Assembly: GCA_020851435.1 (NCBI GenBank)
Contig: JADZCS010000019.1
Location: 1 to 36,189 of the forward strand
Source: Gammaproteobacteria bacterium
Lineage (GTDB): Bacteria; Pseudomonadota; Gammaproteobacteria; Steroidobacterales; Steroidobacteraceae
DNA length: 36,189 bases
Reading direction: 5' to 3'
Shown: piece by piece, positions 1-7,838 of the stretch
Numbering within the stretch: the first letter of the stretch is position 1
Layout of the letters: each line of letters starts with the position of its first letter
Notes under the pieces: generated by a model
What the model was told of the DNA's origin: nothing
Databases searched by the model: none
The model's input: the letters and a program-made list of their open reading frames with translations, nothing else
Position numbers and translations under genes: made by a program

Positions 1-464
1 AGCACCTGATCTCGCTCGCCGCGGCTGCCCTGGCACTCGCGCTCGTCACCCCGGCGATCGCCCAGCAGCAGGGCCCGAGCAAGGCCGAGCAGATGATCAA
101 GTACCGGCAGGCAGGCTTCGGCTGGCTCGCTTACAACATCGGCCCCATCGGCGCCATGGCCAAGGGCACGATCCCCTTCGATGCCAAAGTCGTCGAGCGC
201 AACGCAGCCACCATGGCAGCGATCGCGCCGCGCCTGCTCGAGGGCTTCCCGGAAGGCTCAGGCAGCGGTGCGCGCACCGAGGCCAGGCCGGAGATCTGGA
301 CGGACATGGCCGACTTCCGGGCCAAGATGGGCGACCTCGAGCGCGCCACGGCCGACCTCGCGGTCGCGTCCCGCAGCGGCGACATGAAGGTGATCGGCCC
401 GGCCCTGGGCAAGGTCGGCGGCGCCTGCAAGAGCTGCCACGACAAGTTCAGGAAGAAGGATTGA
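1..464 (+). CDS. Cytochrome c' (class II cytochrome c), 5' partial
   Basis: The reading frame is open to the left edge (first whole codon at base 3), so the true start lies outside the window. The visible part begins in a hydrophobic signal-peptide core ending in the motif TPAIA before QQQGPSKAEQ, which predicts Sec export and periplasmic cleavage. The mature chain of about 130 residues looks helical and ends with a single haem-binding CKSCH motif near the C terminus (GACKSCHDKFRKKD). That late CXXCH is the hallmark of class II cytochromes c'. Known members bind nitric oxide or carry electrons in the periplasm; which applies here cannot be read from sequence. It converges on a cytochrome b561 gene only 4 bases away, a plausible membrane redox partner by context. 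Confidence 0.9.
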   Translation, partial: HLISLAAAALALALVTPAIAQQQGPSKAEQMIKYRQAGFGWLAYNIGPIGAMAKGTIPFDAKVVERNAATMAAIAPRLLEGFPEGSGSGARTEARPEIWTDMADFRAKMGDLERATADLAVASRSGDMKVIGPALGKVGGACKSCHDKFRKKD

Positions 465-468
465 GCCG

Positions 469-1206
469 CTAGAAGTAGCTCATCTCCGCGACCGGCGCGG
501 AGTCGACGACGTACCACAACGCGGCCGCCGCGAGCGCCAGCAGCGCAAGCGCCAGCCACAAACGGTCGCCGTCGATTTCCTCGCCGGGCGCGACGAACCG
601 GGCCGGCTTCCGGCCTGTCCACATCGCCCTCACCAGGTCGATGCGCTTCCAGGCCGCGTAGAACACGATCGCGGCGAGGTGCAGGCCGATCAACACGAGC
701 ATCCATTCGAAGTTACCCTCGTGCAGGCCCCGCAGCCGGTCACTCACCTCGTCGCTCACGTAGCCGTACAGCGGCCCGGTGTTGAACACGTCGTCGTTCG
801 CGAACAGGCCCGTGACGCCTTGCGCCAGCAGGGCCACGAGCATGGCGAGCACCGCCCACCCACCCAGCGGGTTGTGCCCCGCCGTCGTCGACGCGGAGCG
901 GTCGGCCAGCTTGCGGGCGTAGTCAAGGACGCGCCGCGGCCCGGCCAGGAAGCTGCCGAAGCGCGCGTGCCGCGGACCGACGAAGCCCCAGCCGATGCGG
1001 AACGCGACCAGCACCAGCACGGCATAGCCGGAGCGCTGGTGCCACGTGAACCAGTCGGGGCCCAGTTCCGCGGTCGCCCAGGAGGCACCGACCAGCACGA
1101 CGACGAGCCAGTGGAACGCGCGCAGCGGCAGGTCCCAGACCCGCCGGTCCTGCAGCGGCGCAGCCCCGGCCTCAGTGGCGCTGGTTGAGTTCGAAGAAAT
1201 ATCCAT
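469..1206 (-). CDS. Cytochrome b561 family membrane protein
   Basis: A 245-residue protein with about five hydrophobic segments, the last near residues 216-234. Candidate haem ligands are His32 (FHW, helix 1), His56 (WHQRSGY), His162 (LHEG) and His176 (IGLHLA), the usual two-haem arrangement of the cytochrome b561/Ni-hydrogenase b-subunit family. Such proteins move electrons from the quinone pool or periplasm to a partner cytochrome. The ATG at 1206 lies inside the end of the upstream VOC gene, overlapping it by 35 bases on the same strand; the only nearby ribosome-site candidate is a weak GGGAT. A downstream valine start before WDLPLRAFHW would avoid the overlap and cannot be excluded. The gene ends tail to tail with cytochrome c'. 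Confidence 0.88.
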   Translation of the reverse strand: MDISSNSTSATEAGAAPLQDRRVWDLPLRAFHWLVVVLVGASWATAELGPDWFTWHQRSGYAVLVLVAFRIGWGFVGPRHARFGSFLAGPRRVLDYARKLADRSASTTAGHNPLGGWAVLAMLVALLAQGVTGLFANDDVFNTGPLYGYVSDEVSDRLRGLHEGNFEWMLVLIGLHLAAIVFYAAWKRIDLVRAMWTGRKPARFVAPGEEIDGDRLWLALALLALAAAALWYVVDSAPVAEMSYF

Positions 1207-1633
1207 CGGGATCCCAGAAGCTGAGGGTGGTCATGGCGACCATGTTGCCGTCCGCACCGCGCACCTCGAAGCTGTGCGGTTCAGCGTAGATGCGCGCCCC
1301 GGCCGCCGTGAGGCGGCGGTGGGCTTCGACGAGGTCGTCGGTCTGCATGACGAAGACGATGTCGCCGATTCCGAGCCGCGTGCGCTCTGCGGCGGGCTCC
1401 GGCAACGGCGGGTCGGTCCATTGCAGCAGGCCGATCATGCCGATCACGGGATCCTGGGCCCGCATGATCACCAGCCGCGTGCGATCGCCGGCCGCGCCGG
1501 CCGCGAGACCGCGCCCGGACAGCACGATCTCGTCGTCGTACCAGACGGTGAAGCCCAGCAGGTCTCGATAGAAGACGAGCGAGCGCTCGAGGTTCCGCAC
1601 GATGAGGGTCGTGCGCTTGACGATGTTCTGCAT
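1172..1633 (-). CDS. VOC (glyoxalase/bleomycin-resistance fold) protein
   Basis: A protein of about 153 residues with the paired beta-alpha-beta-beta-beta units of the vicinal oxygen chelate superfamily. The first unit starts TTLIVRNLERSLVFYRDLLG and the second ends DPDGYFFELNQ, where the Glu is a usual metal ligand. The first-strand His found in many members is Thr here, so metal binding may be altered. The ATG at 1633 is chosen because GGGAGG sits five bases upstream; a GTG six bases earlier overlaps that ribosome site and is unlikely. The substrate is unknown. The gene is divergent from the bicarbonate transporter and its tail overlaps the cytochrome b gene. Confidence 0.85.
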   Translation of the reverse strand: MQNIVKRTTLIVRNLERSLVFYRDLLGFTVWYDDEIVLSGRGLAAGAAGDRTRLVIMRAQDPVIGMIGLLQWTDPPLPEPAAERTRLGIGDIVFVMQTDDLVEAHRRLTAAGARIYAEPHSFEVRGADGNMVAMTTLSFWDPDGYFFELNQRH

Positions 1634-1654
1634 GGTCACCTCCCGGGTTGGCTG

Positions 1655-1660
1655 ATTCTA
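1655..1660 (-). promoter_or_regulatory. Putative -10 box for the VOC gene (TAGAAT)
   Basis: On the minus strand TAGAAT lies about 22 bases before the VOC ATG, in the divergent spacer to sbtA. I see no good -35 box at 16-18 bases. Assignment is by position and similarity to the sigma70 consensus only. Confidence 0.4.
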
Positions 1661-1693
1661 GCAGCGCGGCGCCGGCAATCCTGCCGCGGCATC

Positions 1694-1701
1694 TGTAGAA
1701 T
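1694..1701 (+). promoter_or_regulatory. Putative -10 box for sbtA (TGTAGAAT), near-leaderless
   Basis: TGTAGAAT ends only eight bases before the sbtA ATG at 1710. Transcription normally starts 6-8 bases after the -10 box, which would put the first base at or just before the start codon. No Shine-Dalgarno sequence precedes the ATG, which agrees with a leaderless message. No -35 consensus is visible. Confidence 0.45.
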
Positions 1702-1709
1702 CGCGCCGC

Positions 1710-2660
1710 ATGCCACATCTCGATCCGGTCGCCCTGTTCTTCGTGCTCGGCCTCGCTGCCGGGCTGGCGCGCGCCGACCTCAAGGTGCCGCCGGCGATCT
1801 ACGAGTTCACGAGCATCGTGCTGATGCTGTCGATCGGGCTCAGGGCCGGCTCCCAGCTCGCGCAGCAGGACCTCGGGCGGATCGCGCTCGACATCGTCGG
1901 AGTCTTCGCGCTGGGCTTGCTGCTGCCGCTGCTGGCCTACCCGGTGCTGCGCTACGTCGGAAAGCTCGACCGGCCGGACGCCGCCTCGGTCGCGGCACAC
2001 TACGGCGCCATCAGCGTCGCCACCTTCGCCGTCGCGCTGTCGTTCATGGCCGACCGGCAGATCGCCTTCGAACCCTACGCGCCGCTGTTCGTGGTGCTGT
2101 TCGACGTGCCGGCCATCCTCACGGGCATCGTGCTCGCCCGCGGCCTCGGCGGCGGAAGCGGCACACGCGACTGGCGCGGCCTCGGGCGCCAGGTGTTCCT
2201 TGGCAAGAGCGTGGTGCTGCTGCTGGGCGGCCTGGTGATCGGCTGGATCACGGGCCCGGCAGGCCTGGAACCCATCGCCCCGTTCTTCTTCGACCTGTTC
2301 AAGGGCGTGCTCGCCCTGTTCCTGCTCGAGATGGGACTGATCGCGAGCGCGCACTTGTCGGGAATGATGCGGCACGGCCTGTTCATGGTGGCCTTCGGCA
2401 TCGTCACGCCGGTCGTGTTCGCGACCATCGGCATCGGCTTCGCGACCGTCATGGGGCTGTCGCCCGGCGGATCGATCCTGCTGGCGGTGCTCGCCGGCAG
2501 CGCCTCGTACATCTCGGTGCCTGCAGCCATGCGCGCTGCCGTGCCCGAGGCCAACCCGGCCCTGCCGCTCACCGCCTCGCTGGCGATCACCTTCCCCTTC
2601 AACATCCTGGTCGGCATCCCGCTCTATCACCGCATGGTGATGGCCTGGACCGGCGCCTGA
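1710..2660 (+). CDS. sbtA: SbtA-family sodium-dependent bicarbonate transporter
   Basis: A 316-residue, almost wholly hydrophobic protein of about ten membrane segments in two related halves. Family landmarks seen are an N-terminal helix followed by KVPPAIYEFTSIVLMLSIGL, the segment DAASVAAHYGAISVATFAVA, and a second-half GSASYISVPAAMRAA. These match SbtA (DUF897), known in cyanobacteria as a high-affinity Na+/HCO3- symporter of the inner membrane. It is shorter than the cyanobacterial protein (about 370 residues) because the central cytoplasmic loop is short. The next gene, 16 bases downstream, encodes a PII-like protein matching SbtB, which strongly supports the call. The substrate in a non-cyanobacterium is inferred. 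Confidence 0.9.
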   Translation: MPHLDPVALFFVLGLAAGLARADLKVPPAIYEFTSIVLMLSIGLRAGSQLAQQDLGRIALDIVGVFALGLLLPLLAYPVLRYVGKLDRPDAASVAAHYGAISVATFAVALSFMADRQIAFEPYAPLFVVLFDVPAILTGIVLARGLGGGSGTRDWRGLGRQVFLGKSVVLLLGGLVIGWITGPAGLEPIAPFFFDLFKGVLALFLLEMGLIASAHLSGMMRHGLFMVAFGIVTPVVFATIGIGFATVMGLSPGGSILLAVLAGSASYISVPAAMRAAVPEANPALPLTASLAITFPFNILVGIPLYHRMVMAWTGA

Positions 2661-2676
2661 ACCGGCTGGAGCGCGC

Positions 2677-2979
2677 ATGGAAAAACACGTCCGCAAGCTG
2701 TTGACGGTCATCACCGAGGCCAGCCTGGAGCGCAAGCTGCTCGAGGACCTCGAGCAGCTCGGCGCCCGCGGCTACACGGTCACCGAGGCGCGCGGCAAGG
2801 GACACCGTGGCAAGCGCGCCCTGGACTGGGAGCACGGCGCCAACATCCGGCTGGAAGTCGTCTGCGACGCGAAGCTGGCCGAGTCCATCGCGGATCACCT
2901 GCGGGCGCGCTACTACGACCACTACGCGATGATCCTGTTCGCGCACGACGTCGAAGTCATGCGCGCGGACAAGTTCTGA
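2677..2979 (+). CDS. sbtB: PII-like signalling protein, SbtB type
   Basis: A 100-residue protein with the ferredoxin-like PII fold pattern: an N-terminal strand KLLTVITEA, a T-loop region at about residues 37-57 (ARGKGHRGKR), and a C-terminal half, ESIADHLRARYYDHYAMILF, closely resembling SbtB. SbtB binds adenine nucleotides including cAMP and AMP and controls the SbtA channel from the cytoplasm. The chain stops at MRADKF, so the C-terminal CGPxGC redox loop of many cyanobacterial SbtB proteins is absent. The gene follows sbtA in the same operon. Regulation of SbtA is inferred from family and neighbourhood; a nitrogen role like GlnB is less likely because the T-loop lacks the GlnB uridylylation pattern. 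Confidence 0.85.
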   Translation: MEKHVRKLLTVITEASLERKLLEDLEQLGARGYTVTEARGKGHRGKRALDWEHGANIRLEVVCDAKLAESIADHLRARYYDHYAMILFAHDVEVMRADKF

Positions 2980-2992
2980 GCACAAGGGCCCT

Positions 2993-3712
2993 ATGATCGA
3001 GGTCAGCAACCTGTCCAGGCGCTACGGCGCGCTCACCGCCGTCGACGACCTGTCGTTCCGGGTGCAGCCGGGCGAGGTCCTCGGTTTCCTGGGCCCCAAC
3101 GGGGCCGGCAAGTCCACGACCATGCGCGTGATCGCGGGCTTCATCGCGCCTAGCGCCGGCTCCGTGACCGTCTGCGGCCACGACGTGCAGCGCGAACCGA
3201 TCGCCGCGCGCCGGATCATGGGCTACCTGCCCGAAGGCGCGCCCAGCTACGGCGAGATGTCTGCGGCCGCGTTCCTGGGCTTCATAGCCGACCTGCGCGG
3301 GCTGCGCGGCGAACGCCGCAGGTCGCGGCTCGACCACGTCGTCGAACGCCTGCAGCTTGGCCCGGTGCTGGACCAGTCGATCGACACGCTGTCGAAGGGC
3401 TTCAGGCGCCGCGTCGGCCTGGCTCAGGCCATCCTGCACGACCCCGAGGTGCTCGTCCTCGACGAGCCGACCGACGGCCTCGATCCCAACCAGAAGCACG
3501 AGGTCCGCGCGCTCATCAACGAGATGCGCGAGGGCAAGACCATCATCGTCTCAACGCACATCCTCGAGGAGGTCGACGCGGTGTGCTCGCGCGCGATCAT
3601 CATCGGCGCCGGCCGGCTGCTCGCCGACCTCGACGGCGCGGCGCTGGCGCAACTGCGCGGCCGGCTGGACAGCGAGTTCCGCCGGATCACGCAGGAGGCC
3701 AGCCATGGCTGA
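2993..3712 (+). CDS. ABC transporter ATP-binding protein (GldA-like)
   Basis: A 239-residue nucleotide-binding subunit. Walker A is GPNGAGKS (residues 34-41), the signature is LSKGF (133-137), Walker B VLVLDEP (153-159), and the switch histidine is in VSTHILEEV. The signature and the following RRRVGLAQAILHDP are typical of the CcmA/GldA/NosF class of exporter-like ABC proteins. It starts 13 bases after sbtB with AAGGG upstream and overlaps the permease gene by 8 bases. It should power the permease encoded next, at the cytoplasmic face. Gliding motility is not implied: homologous cassettes are widespread in non-gliding bacteria. Confidence 0.93.
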   Translation: MIEVSNLSRRYGALTAVDDLSFRVQPGEVLGFLGPNGAGKSTTMRVIAGFIAPSAGSVTVCGHDVQREPIAARRIMGYLPEGAPSYGEMSAAAFLGFIADLRGLRGERRRSRLDHVVERLQLGPVLDQSIDTLSKGFRRRVGLAQAILHDPEVLVLDEPTDGLDPNQKHEVRALINEMREGKTIIVSTHILEEVDAVCSRAIIIGAGRLLADLDGAALAQLRGRLDSEFRRITQEASHG

Positions 3713-4439
3713 GGTCGCCACCCTGTTCCGCCGCGAGCTCGCGAGCTATTTCGCGACGCCGCTGGCCTACGTGTTCGTCGCCATGTTCCTCGCGCTGGCT
3801 GCCGCGTTCGCGTTCTACCTCGGCGGCTTCTACGAGCGCGGCCAGGCGGACCTGCGGCCGTTCTTCCAGTTCCATCCGTGGCTGTACCTGTTCCTGGTGC
3901 CCGCGGTGTCCATGCGGTTGTGGGCCGAGGAGCGCAAGTCCGGCACCATCGAGCTGCTGATGACGCTGCCGGTCACGCTGTGGCAGGCCGTGCTCGGCAA
4001 GTTCCTCGCCGCATGGGCGTTCCTCGCCATCGCCCTGGGGCTCAGCTTCCCGATGTGGCTGACGGTGAATTACCTGGGCGATCCCGACAATGGCGTGATC
4101 CTGGCGGCTTATCTCGGCAGCCTGCTGATGGCCGGTGGATTCCTGGCGGTGGGCGCCTGCATGTCGGCACTCACGCGCAACCAGGTCGTCGCCTTCATCC
4201 TCACGGTGGTGGTGTGCCTTGGCCTGCTGCTCGCGGGCTTTCCGATGGTGCTGGACGCGTTCCGTGGCTGGGCGCCCGCAGCGCTCACCGACGCCGTCGC
4301 CTCGCTCTCGTTCCTCAGCCACTTCGAGTCGATCTCGAAGGGCGTCGTGGACCTGCGTGACCTGCTGTACTTCCTGATGACCATCGCCGCCTGGCTCTAT
4401 GCGACCGCGCTGGTACTCGAGATGAAGAAGGCCGACTGA
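3705..4439 (+). CDS. ABC transporter permease (GldF-like, ABC-2 type)
   Basis: A 244-residue protein with six predicted membrane helices. It begins MAEVATLFRRELASYFATPLAYVF, then SMRLWAEERKSGTIELLMTLP, the cytoplasmic coupling segment typical of ABC-2 permeases such as GldF and NosY. The ATG at 3705 is chosen because GGAGG lies just upstream and it gives the family-length protein; the open frame extends further upstream only as a shadow inside the ATPase gene. The stop codon shares a base with the next start (TGATG), showing translational coupling. The substrate is unknown. Confidence 0.9.
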   Translation: MAEVATLFRRELASYFATPLAYVFVAMFLALAAAFAFYLGGFYERGQADLRPFFQFHPWLYLFLVPAVSMRLWAEERKSGTIELLMTLPVTLWQAVLGKFLAAWAFLAIALGLSFPMWLTVNYLGDPDNGVILAAYLGSLLMAGGFLAVGACMSALTRNQVVAFILTVVVCLGLLLAGFPMVLDAFRGWAPAALTDAVASLSFLSHFESISKGVVDLRDLLYFLMTIAAWLYATALVLEMKKAD

Positions 4440-6298
4440 TGCGCACGCCCCACCCACGCCTGCAGGGGATCGCGGCGCTCGCGCTGCTCGCGGTCCTGTT
4501 CGTCGCCGCAACGGTGCTGGTGAGCACCGGCATCCGCAATGCGCGCCTCGACCTCACCGACAACCGGCTCTACACGCTCACCGAGGGCACGCGGAAGATA
4601 GCGCGCAGCCTGCAGGAGCCGGTCACGCTGCGGCTGTACTTCTCGCGCGAGGCATCGGCACCGGTGCCGTTCCTGCGCAGCTATGCCGCGCGTGTCGAGG
4701 AGTTGCTCAGGGAGGTCGCGTCCGCCAGCGAGGGACGCGTGCGGATCGAGGTCATCGACCCCGTCCCGTTCTCGGAGGAAGAGGATCGCGCGGCGGAACT
4801 CGGCCTGCAGGCGATTCCGGCCGGCTCCTCCGGCGAGAAGATCTACCTCGGCATCGCGGGCAGCAACTCCACCGACGGCGCGGCCGCGATCAGTTTCCTG
4901 CAACCCGACCGCGAGGCCTTCCTCGAATACGAGGTCGCGCGCCTCACCCACCAGCTCGGCAACCCCGAGAAGCCGGTGGTCGGGCTCATGAGCGCGCTGC
5001 CCGTGGGCTTCGGCTTCGATCCCGCGACCCAGCAGGCGACGGAACCCTGGGCCATCGTGGCCCAGATGCAGGAGCTGTTCCAGGTCAGGAACCTCGAGAT
5101 CGCGGCGACGACGATCCCGCCAGAAGTCCGCGTGCTGATGCTGGTGCATCCCAAGCACCTGTCGCAGGCAACGCTGTATGCGATCGACCAGTTCGTGATG
5201 CGCGGCGGTCGCCTGCTCGTGTTCGTCGATCCGTCGGCGGAGCAGGACGCGAGCGGCGCCGACCCGATGAACCCGCTCGGCGGCGACGGGCGCGCGTCGG
5301 AACTCGAGCCGCTGTTCTCTGCCTGGGGTCTTGGATTCAATCCGGGCGAGGTGATCGGCGACGACCAGCTGGCCTTGACCGTCGACTCGGGCGGCCAGCC
5401 CGTGAGGCACCTCGGCTTCCTCGGCTTCGACGCCGAGTCGCTGGCGACGCGCGACGTGATCACGGCCGGCCTCGGCAACATGAACTTCGCGACCACCGGC
5501 TACCTCACGTCGAAGGGCATCGAGGGGGTCACCGTCGAGCCGCTGGTCAGCACCAGCACGCTCGCAGCACCGATTCCCGCCGCGCGCTTCGCCGTGCCCG
5601 GCGATCCCGCGCGGCTTTACGACGGATTCCGCCCCACCGGCGAATCCTACGTCGTCGCCGCGCGCGTCAGCGGCGCGCTGAAGTCCGCGTTCCCCGCCGG
5701 ATCGGACCTGGCTCATCTCGCCGCCACGAAGGTTCCCGCGAATATCGTCGTGGTCGCGGACACCGACATGCTCGCGGACATCCTCTGGACTCGCACCCAG
5801 TCGCTGCTGGGCCAGCGTTACATGCAGGCCTGGGCCCACAACGGCGACTTCGTGTTGAACGCGCTGGACAACCTGGCAGGCAGCAGCGACCTCATCGGCA
5901 TCCGCGGGCGCGCGACGTTCGTCAGGCCCTTCGAACGCGTCGAGGACCTGCGGCGCAACGCCGACGAAGCCCTGCGCGCCAAGGAGACCGAGCTCACTGC
6001 GGAGCTGCAGGCAACCGAGCAGAAGCTGTCGGAGCTGCAGGCAGGCCGCCAGCAACAGGGCGCGGCACTGCTCTCGCCGGAGCAGGAGCGCGAACTCGAC
6101 CGATTCCAGGCCGAGCGCGTCCGCGTCCGCAAGGAGCTGCGCGACGTGCGCCGCGGCCTGGACGAGGACATCGAGGCCCTGGGCATGACCCTGAAGGTCG
6201 CGAACATCGTGGTGGCGCCGCTGCTGTTGACGCTGCTGGCGCTGGCCATCGCGCGCCTGCTGCGTCGCCGCCGCGGCGCGCCCGCCAGGACGCCATGA
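4439..6298 (+). CDS. GldG-family auxiliary ABC component
   Basis: A 619-residue protein with an N-terminal membrane helix (about residues 9-30), a large presumably periplasmic region opening NARLDLTDNRLYTLTEGTRK (the start of the GldG/ABC_transp_aux domain), a heptad-rich segment around residues 505-575 (RAKETELTAELQATEQKL), and a C-terminal helix at about 588-608 followed by arginines. The family resembles the IFT52/GIFT-like fold and is always found beside GldA/GldF-type genes. It probably forms the extracytoplasmic part of this transporter. It is coupled to the genes on both sides (TGATG and ATGA overlaps). What the complex moves is not known. Confidence 0.88.
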   Translation: MRTPHPRLQGIAALALLAVLFVAATVLVSTGIRNARLDLTDNRLYTLTEGTRKIARSLQEPVTLRLYFSREASAPVPFLRSYAARVEELLREVASASEGRVRIEVIDPVPFSEEEDRAAELGLQAIPAGSSGEKIYLGIAGSNSTDGAAAISFLQPDREAFLEYEVARLTHQLGNPEKPVVGLMSALPVGFGFDPATQQATEPWAIVAQMQELFQVRNLEIAATTIPPEVRVLMLVHPKHLSQATLYAIDQFVMRGGRLLVFVDPSAEQDASGADPMNPLGGDGRASELEPLFSAWGLGFNPGEVIGDDQLALTVDSGGQPVRHLGFLGFDAESLATRDVITAGLGNMNFATTGYLTSKGIEGVTVEPLVSTSTLAAPIPAARFAVPGDPARLYDGFRPTGESYVVAARVSGALKSAFPAGSDLAHLAATKVPANIVVVADTDMLADILWTRTQSLLGQRYMQAWAHNGDFVLNALDNLAGSSDLIGIRGRATFVRPFERVEDLRRNADEALRAKETELTAELQATEQKLSELQAGRQQQGAALLSPEQERELDRFQAERVRVRKELRDVRRGLDEDIEALGMTLKVANIVVAPLLLTLLALAIARLLRRRRGAPARTP

Positions 6299-7308
6299 GC
6301 CGGAGCCTGCTCGCCCTCGCCGCCGTCACGCTGGCCGCGCTCCTCGCAGTGCTCCTGGTCCAGGGTGGCGGCGAGACGGATGGCGCAGGGCAGAAGCCCG
6401 GCCAGCGACTGCTGCCCGAGCTCAGCGGCCGGATCAAGGACGTCACGCTGCTACGCATCGTCGGGCCCGGCAACGCCACGGCCGTCACGCTGCGCCGGAC
6501 CGGCGACACCTGGAGCGTGGATGAGCGCGCGGCCTATGCGGCCGACGCGGCGAAGCTGCGGCGCCTCGTGACCGACCTCGCCGGGCTCGAAGTGACCGAG
6601 GCTAAGACGAGCGACCCGGCGCTGTACGCCAGGCTCGGCGTCGAAGACCCTGCACTGCCGGGTGCGCAGGGCCTGCGGCTCGAGATCGAGGGCCTGGCCT
6701 CGCCCCTGCGCGTGATCGTCGGCCGCGCCGCCGCTTCGGGCGGCACCTACCTGCGCCGCGACGGCGACCCGCAGAGCGTCGAGGCACGGCCTCCGATTAC
6801 GGTCGATGTCGACCCGGCGCTGTGGCTGGACCGTCGCCTGGTGGCTCTAGACGGCAGGCGCGTGCAGTCCGTCGCCGTCACGCCCGCGAACGGCCGCCGC
6901 TATTCGATCGAGCGCAGCGCCGCCTCCGAAGCCAACTTCCGCCTGGTGGGGATTCCCGCCACGCGCCAGGCATATAACGCCGCGGCGGCGAACCCGCAGG
7001 CCCAGGCGCTCGCCGCCTTCGACGTCGACGACGTGCGGGCGCTCGGTGCAAGCGGGTTCCCGGCAGCTGCAGGCACGCTGGTGTACCGTACTTTCGACGG
7101 GCTGGTGCTCACGATCGATGCGGCGCGCGAGGCCGACAAGGCCTGGCTGCGCGTGTCCGCCTCCGTCGACAGCACGCTCAACCCGCCCGCCACCGTCCGC
7201 GCGGAGGCGGATGCACTGTCCCGCCGCACCGGGGGCTACGCCTTCGCCATCCCGGCCTACAGGCTGGACACGCTGATCCGACCGCTCGAGGATTTCCTGG
7301 GACCATGA
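6295..7308 (+). CDS. DUF4340 domain protein
   Basis: A 337-residue protein with an N-terminal signal/anchor (LLALAAVTLAALLAVLLVQG) and the rest soluble, probably periplasmic. The repeated pattern of short strands with phrases such as LLRIVGPGNATAVTLRR, WSVDERAAYAADAAKLRRLV and YARLGVEDP matches DUF4340, which usually follows GldG-like genes. The family has no established biochemical role; the conserved neighbourhood suggests an accessory subunit of the ABC complex. It overlaps the GldG-like gene by ATGA and the RDD gene likewise. Confidence 0.85.
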   Translation: MSRSLLALAAVTLAALLAVLLVQGGGETDGAGQKPGQRLLPELSGRIKDVTLLRIVGPGNATAVTLRRTGDTWSVDERAAYAADAAKLRRLVTDLAGLEVTEAKTSDPALYARLGVEDPALPGAQGLRLEIEGLASPLRVIVGRAAASGGTYLRRDGDPQSVEARPPITVDVDPALWLDRRLVALDGRRVQSVAVTPANGRRYSIERSAASEANFRLVGIPATRQAYNAAAANPQAQALAAFDVDDVRALGASGFPAAAGTLVYRTFDGLVLTIDAAREADKAWLRVSASVDSTLNPPATVRAEADALSRRTGGYAFAIPAYRLDTLIRPLEDFLGP

Positions 7309-7838
7309 GCACATCCACCGCCGAAGCCCCCAGCACCCTGCCCGCCGGACCATTCCGCCGCTTCGCCGCGCTGGTCTACGACCTGATGCTGCTGGTGTCG
7401 GTGCTGTTCCTGGGCACGGTGGTGCTGCTGCCGTTCTCCGGGGGAGAAGCCATCACGCCGCAGGATTCGGGCGCCTGGGAATATCTCTATCGCTCGTGGA
7501 TCGCGGTACTCGCGCTGGGATTCTTCGGCGTGTCGTGGACCCGGCGCGGCCAGACGCTGGGGATGATGTCCTGGAAGATCCGCGTGCAGCGCGAGGATGG
7601 ATCGCGCCTCGGCTGGATGGACAGCCTCAAGCGCCTCGGCATCGGCGGGGCGGTCGTCATCACCGCCGTCACGGGGCTCTGGCTGCTGCGCAGCCAGGGC
7701 GCGGCGTGGGCGTGGATCGCGGGCTGCGCGCTGCTGGTTCCGGTCGTGGTCAACTACGCGTGGATGTGGCGCGACGCCGGTCGCCGCACGCTGCAGGACC
7801 GACTGTCACGCTGTCGCGTGGTGCGGCTGCACGACTGA
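7305..7838 (+). CDS. RDD family membrane protein
   Basis: A 177-residue protein. The stretch GPFRRFAALVYDLMLLVSVL carries the R...D pattern that names the RDD family, and TRRGQTLGMMSWKIRVQRED is the second conserved block, followed by two more hydrophobic segments. RDD proteins are small inner-membrane proteins; some are proposed Na+/H+ antiporters, most are uncharacterised. It ends the ABC operon, coupled by ATGA to the DUF4340 gene, so it may assist that complex. Its TGA directly abuts the lptG stop on the other strand. Confidence 0.85.
   Translation: MSTSTAEAPSTLPAGPFRRFAALVYDLMLLVSVLFLGTVVLLPFSGGEAITPQDSGAWEYLYRSWIAVLALGFFGVSWTRRGQTLGMMSWKIRVQREDGSRLGWMDSLKRLGIGGAVVITAVTGLWLLRSQGAAWAWIAGCALLVPVVVNYAWMWRDAGRRTLQDRLSRCRVVRLHD

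Noticed and set aside
1046-2704. A 552-codon plus-strand frame across the cytochrome b, VOC and sbtA genes
   Set aside because: It has no domain, is Arg/Ala/Gly-rich, and runs through the VOC/sbtA promoter spacer and antisense to two real genes.
2993-6298. Reading the GldA/GldF/GldG-like genes as gliding machinery
   Set aside because: These families are widespread in non-gliding proteobacteria, and none of the specific gliding proteins is present. The cassette is better called an ABC system of unknown substrate.
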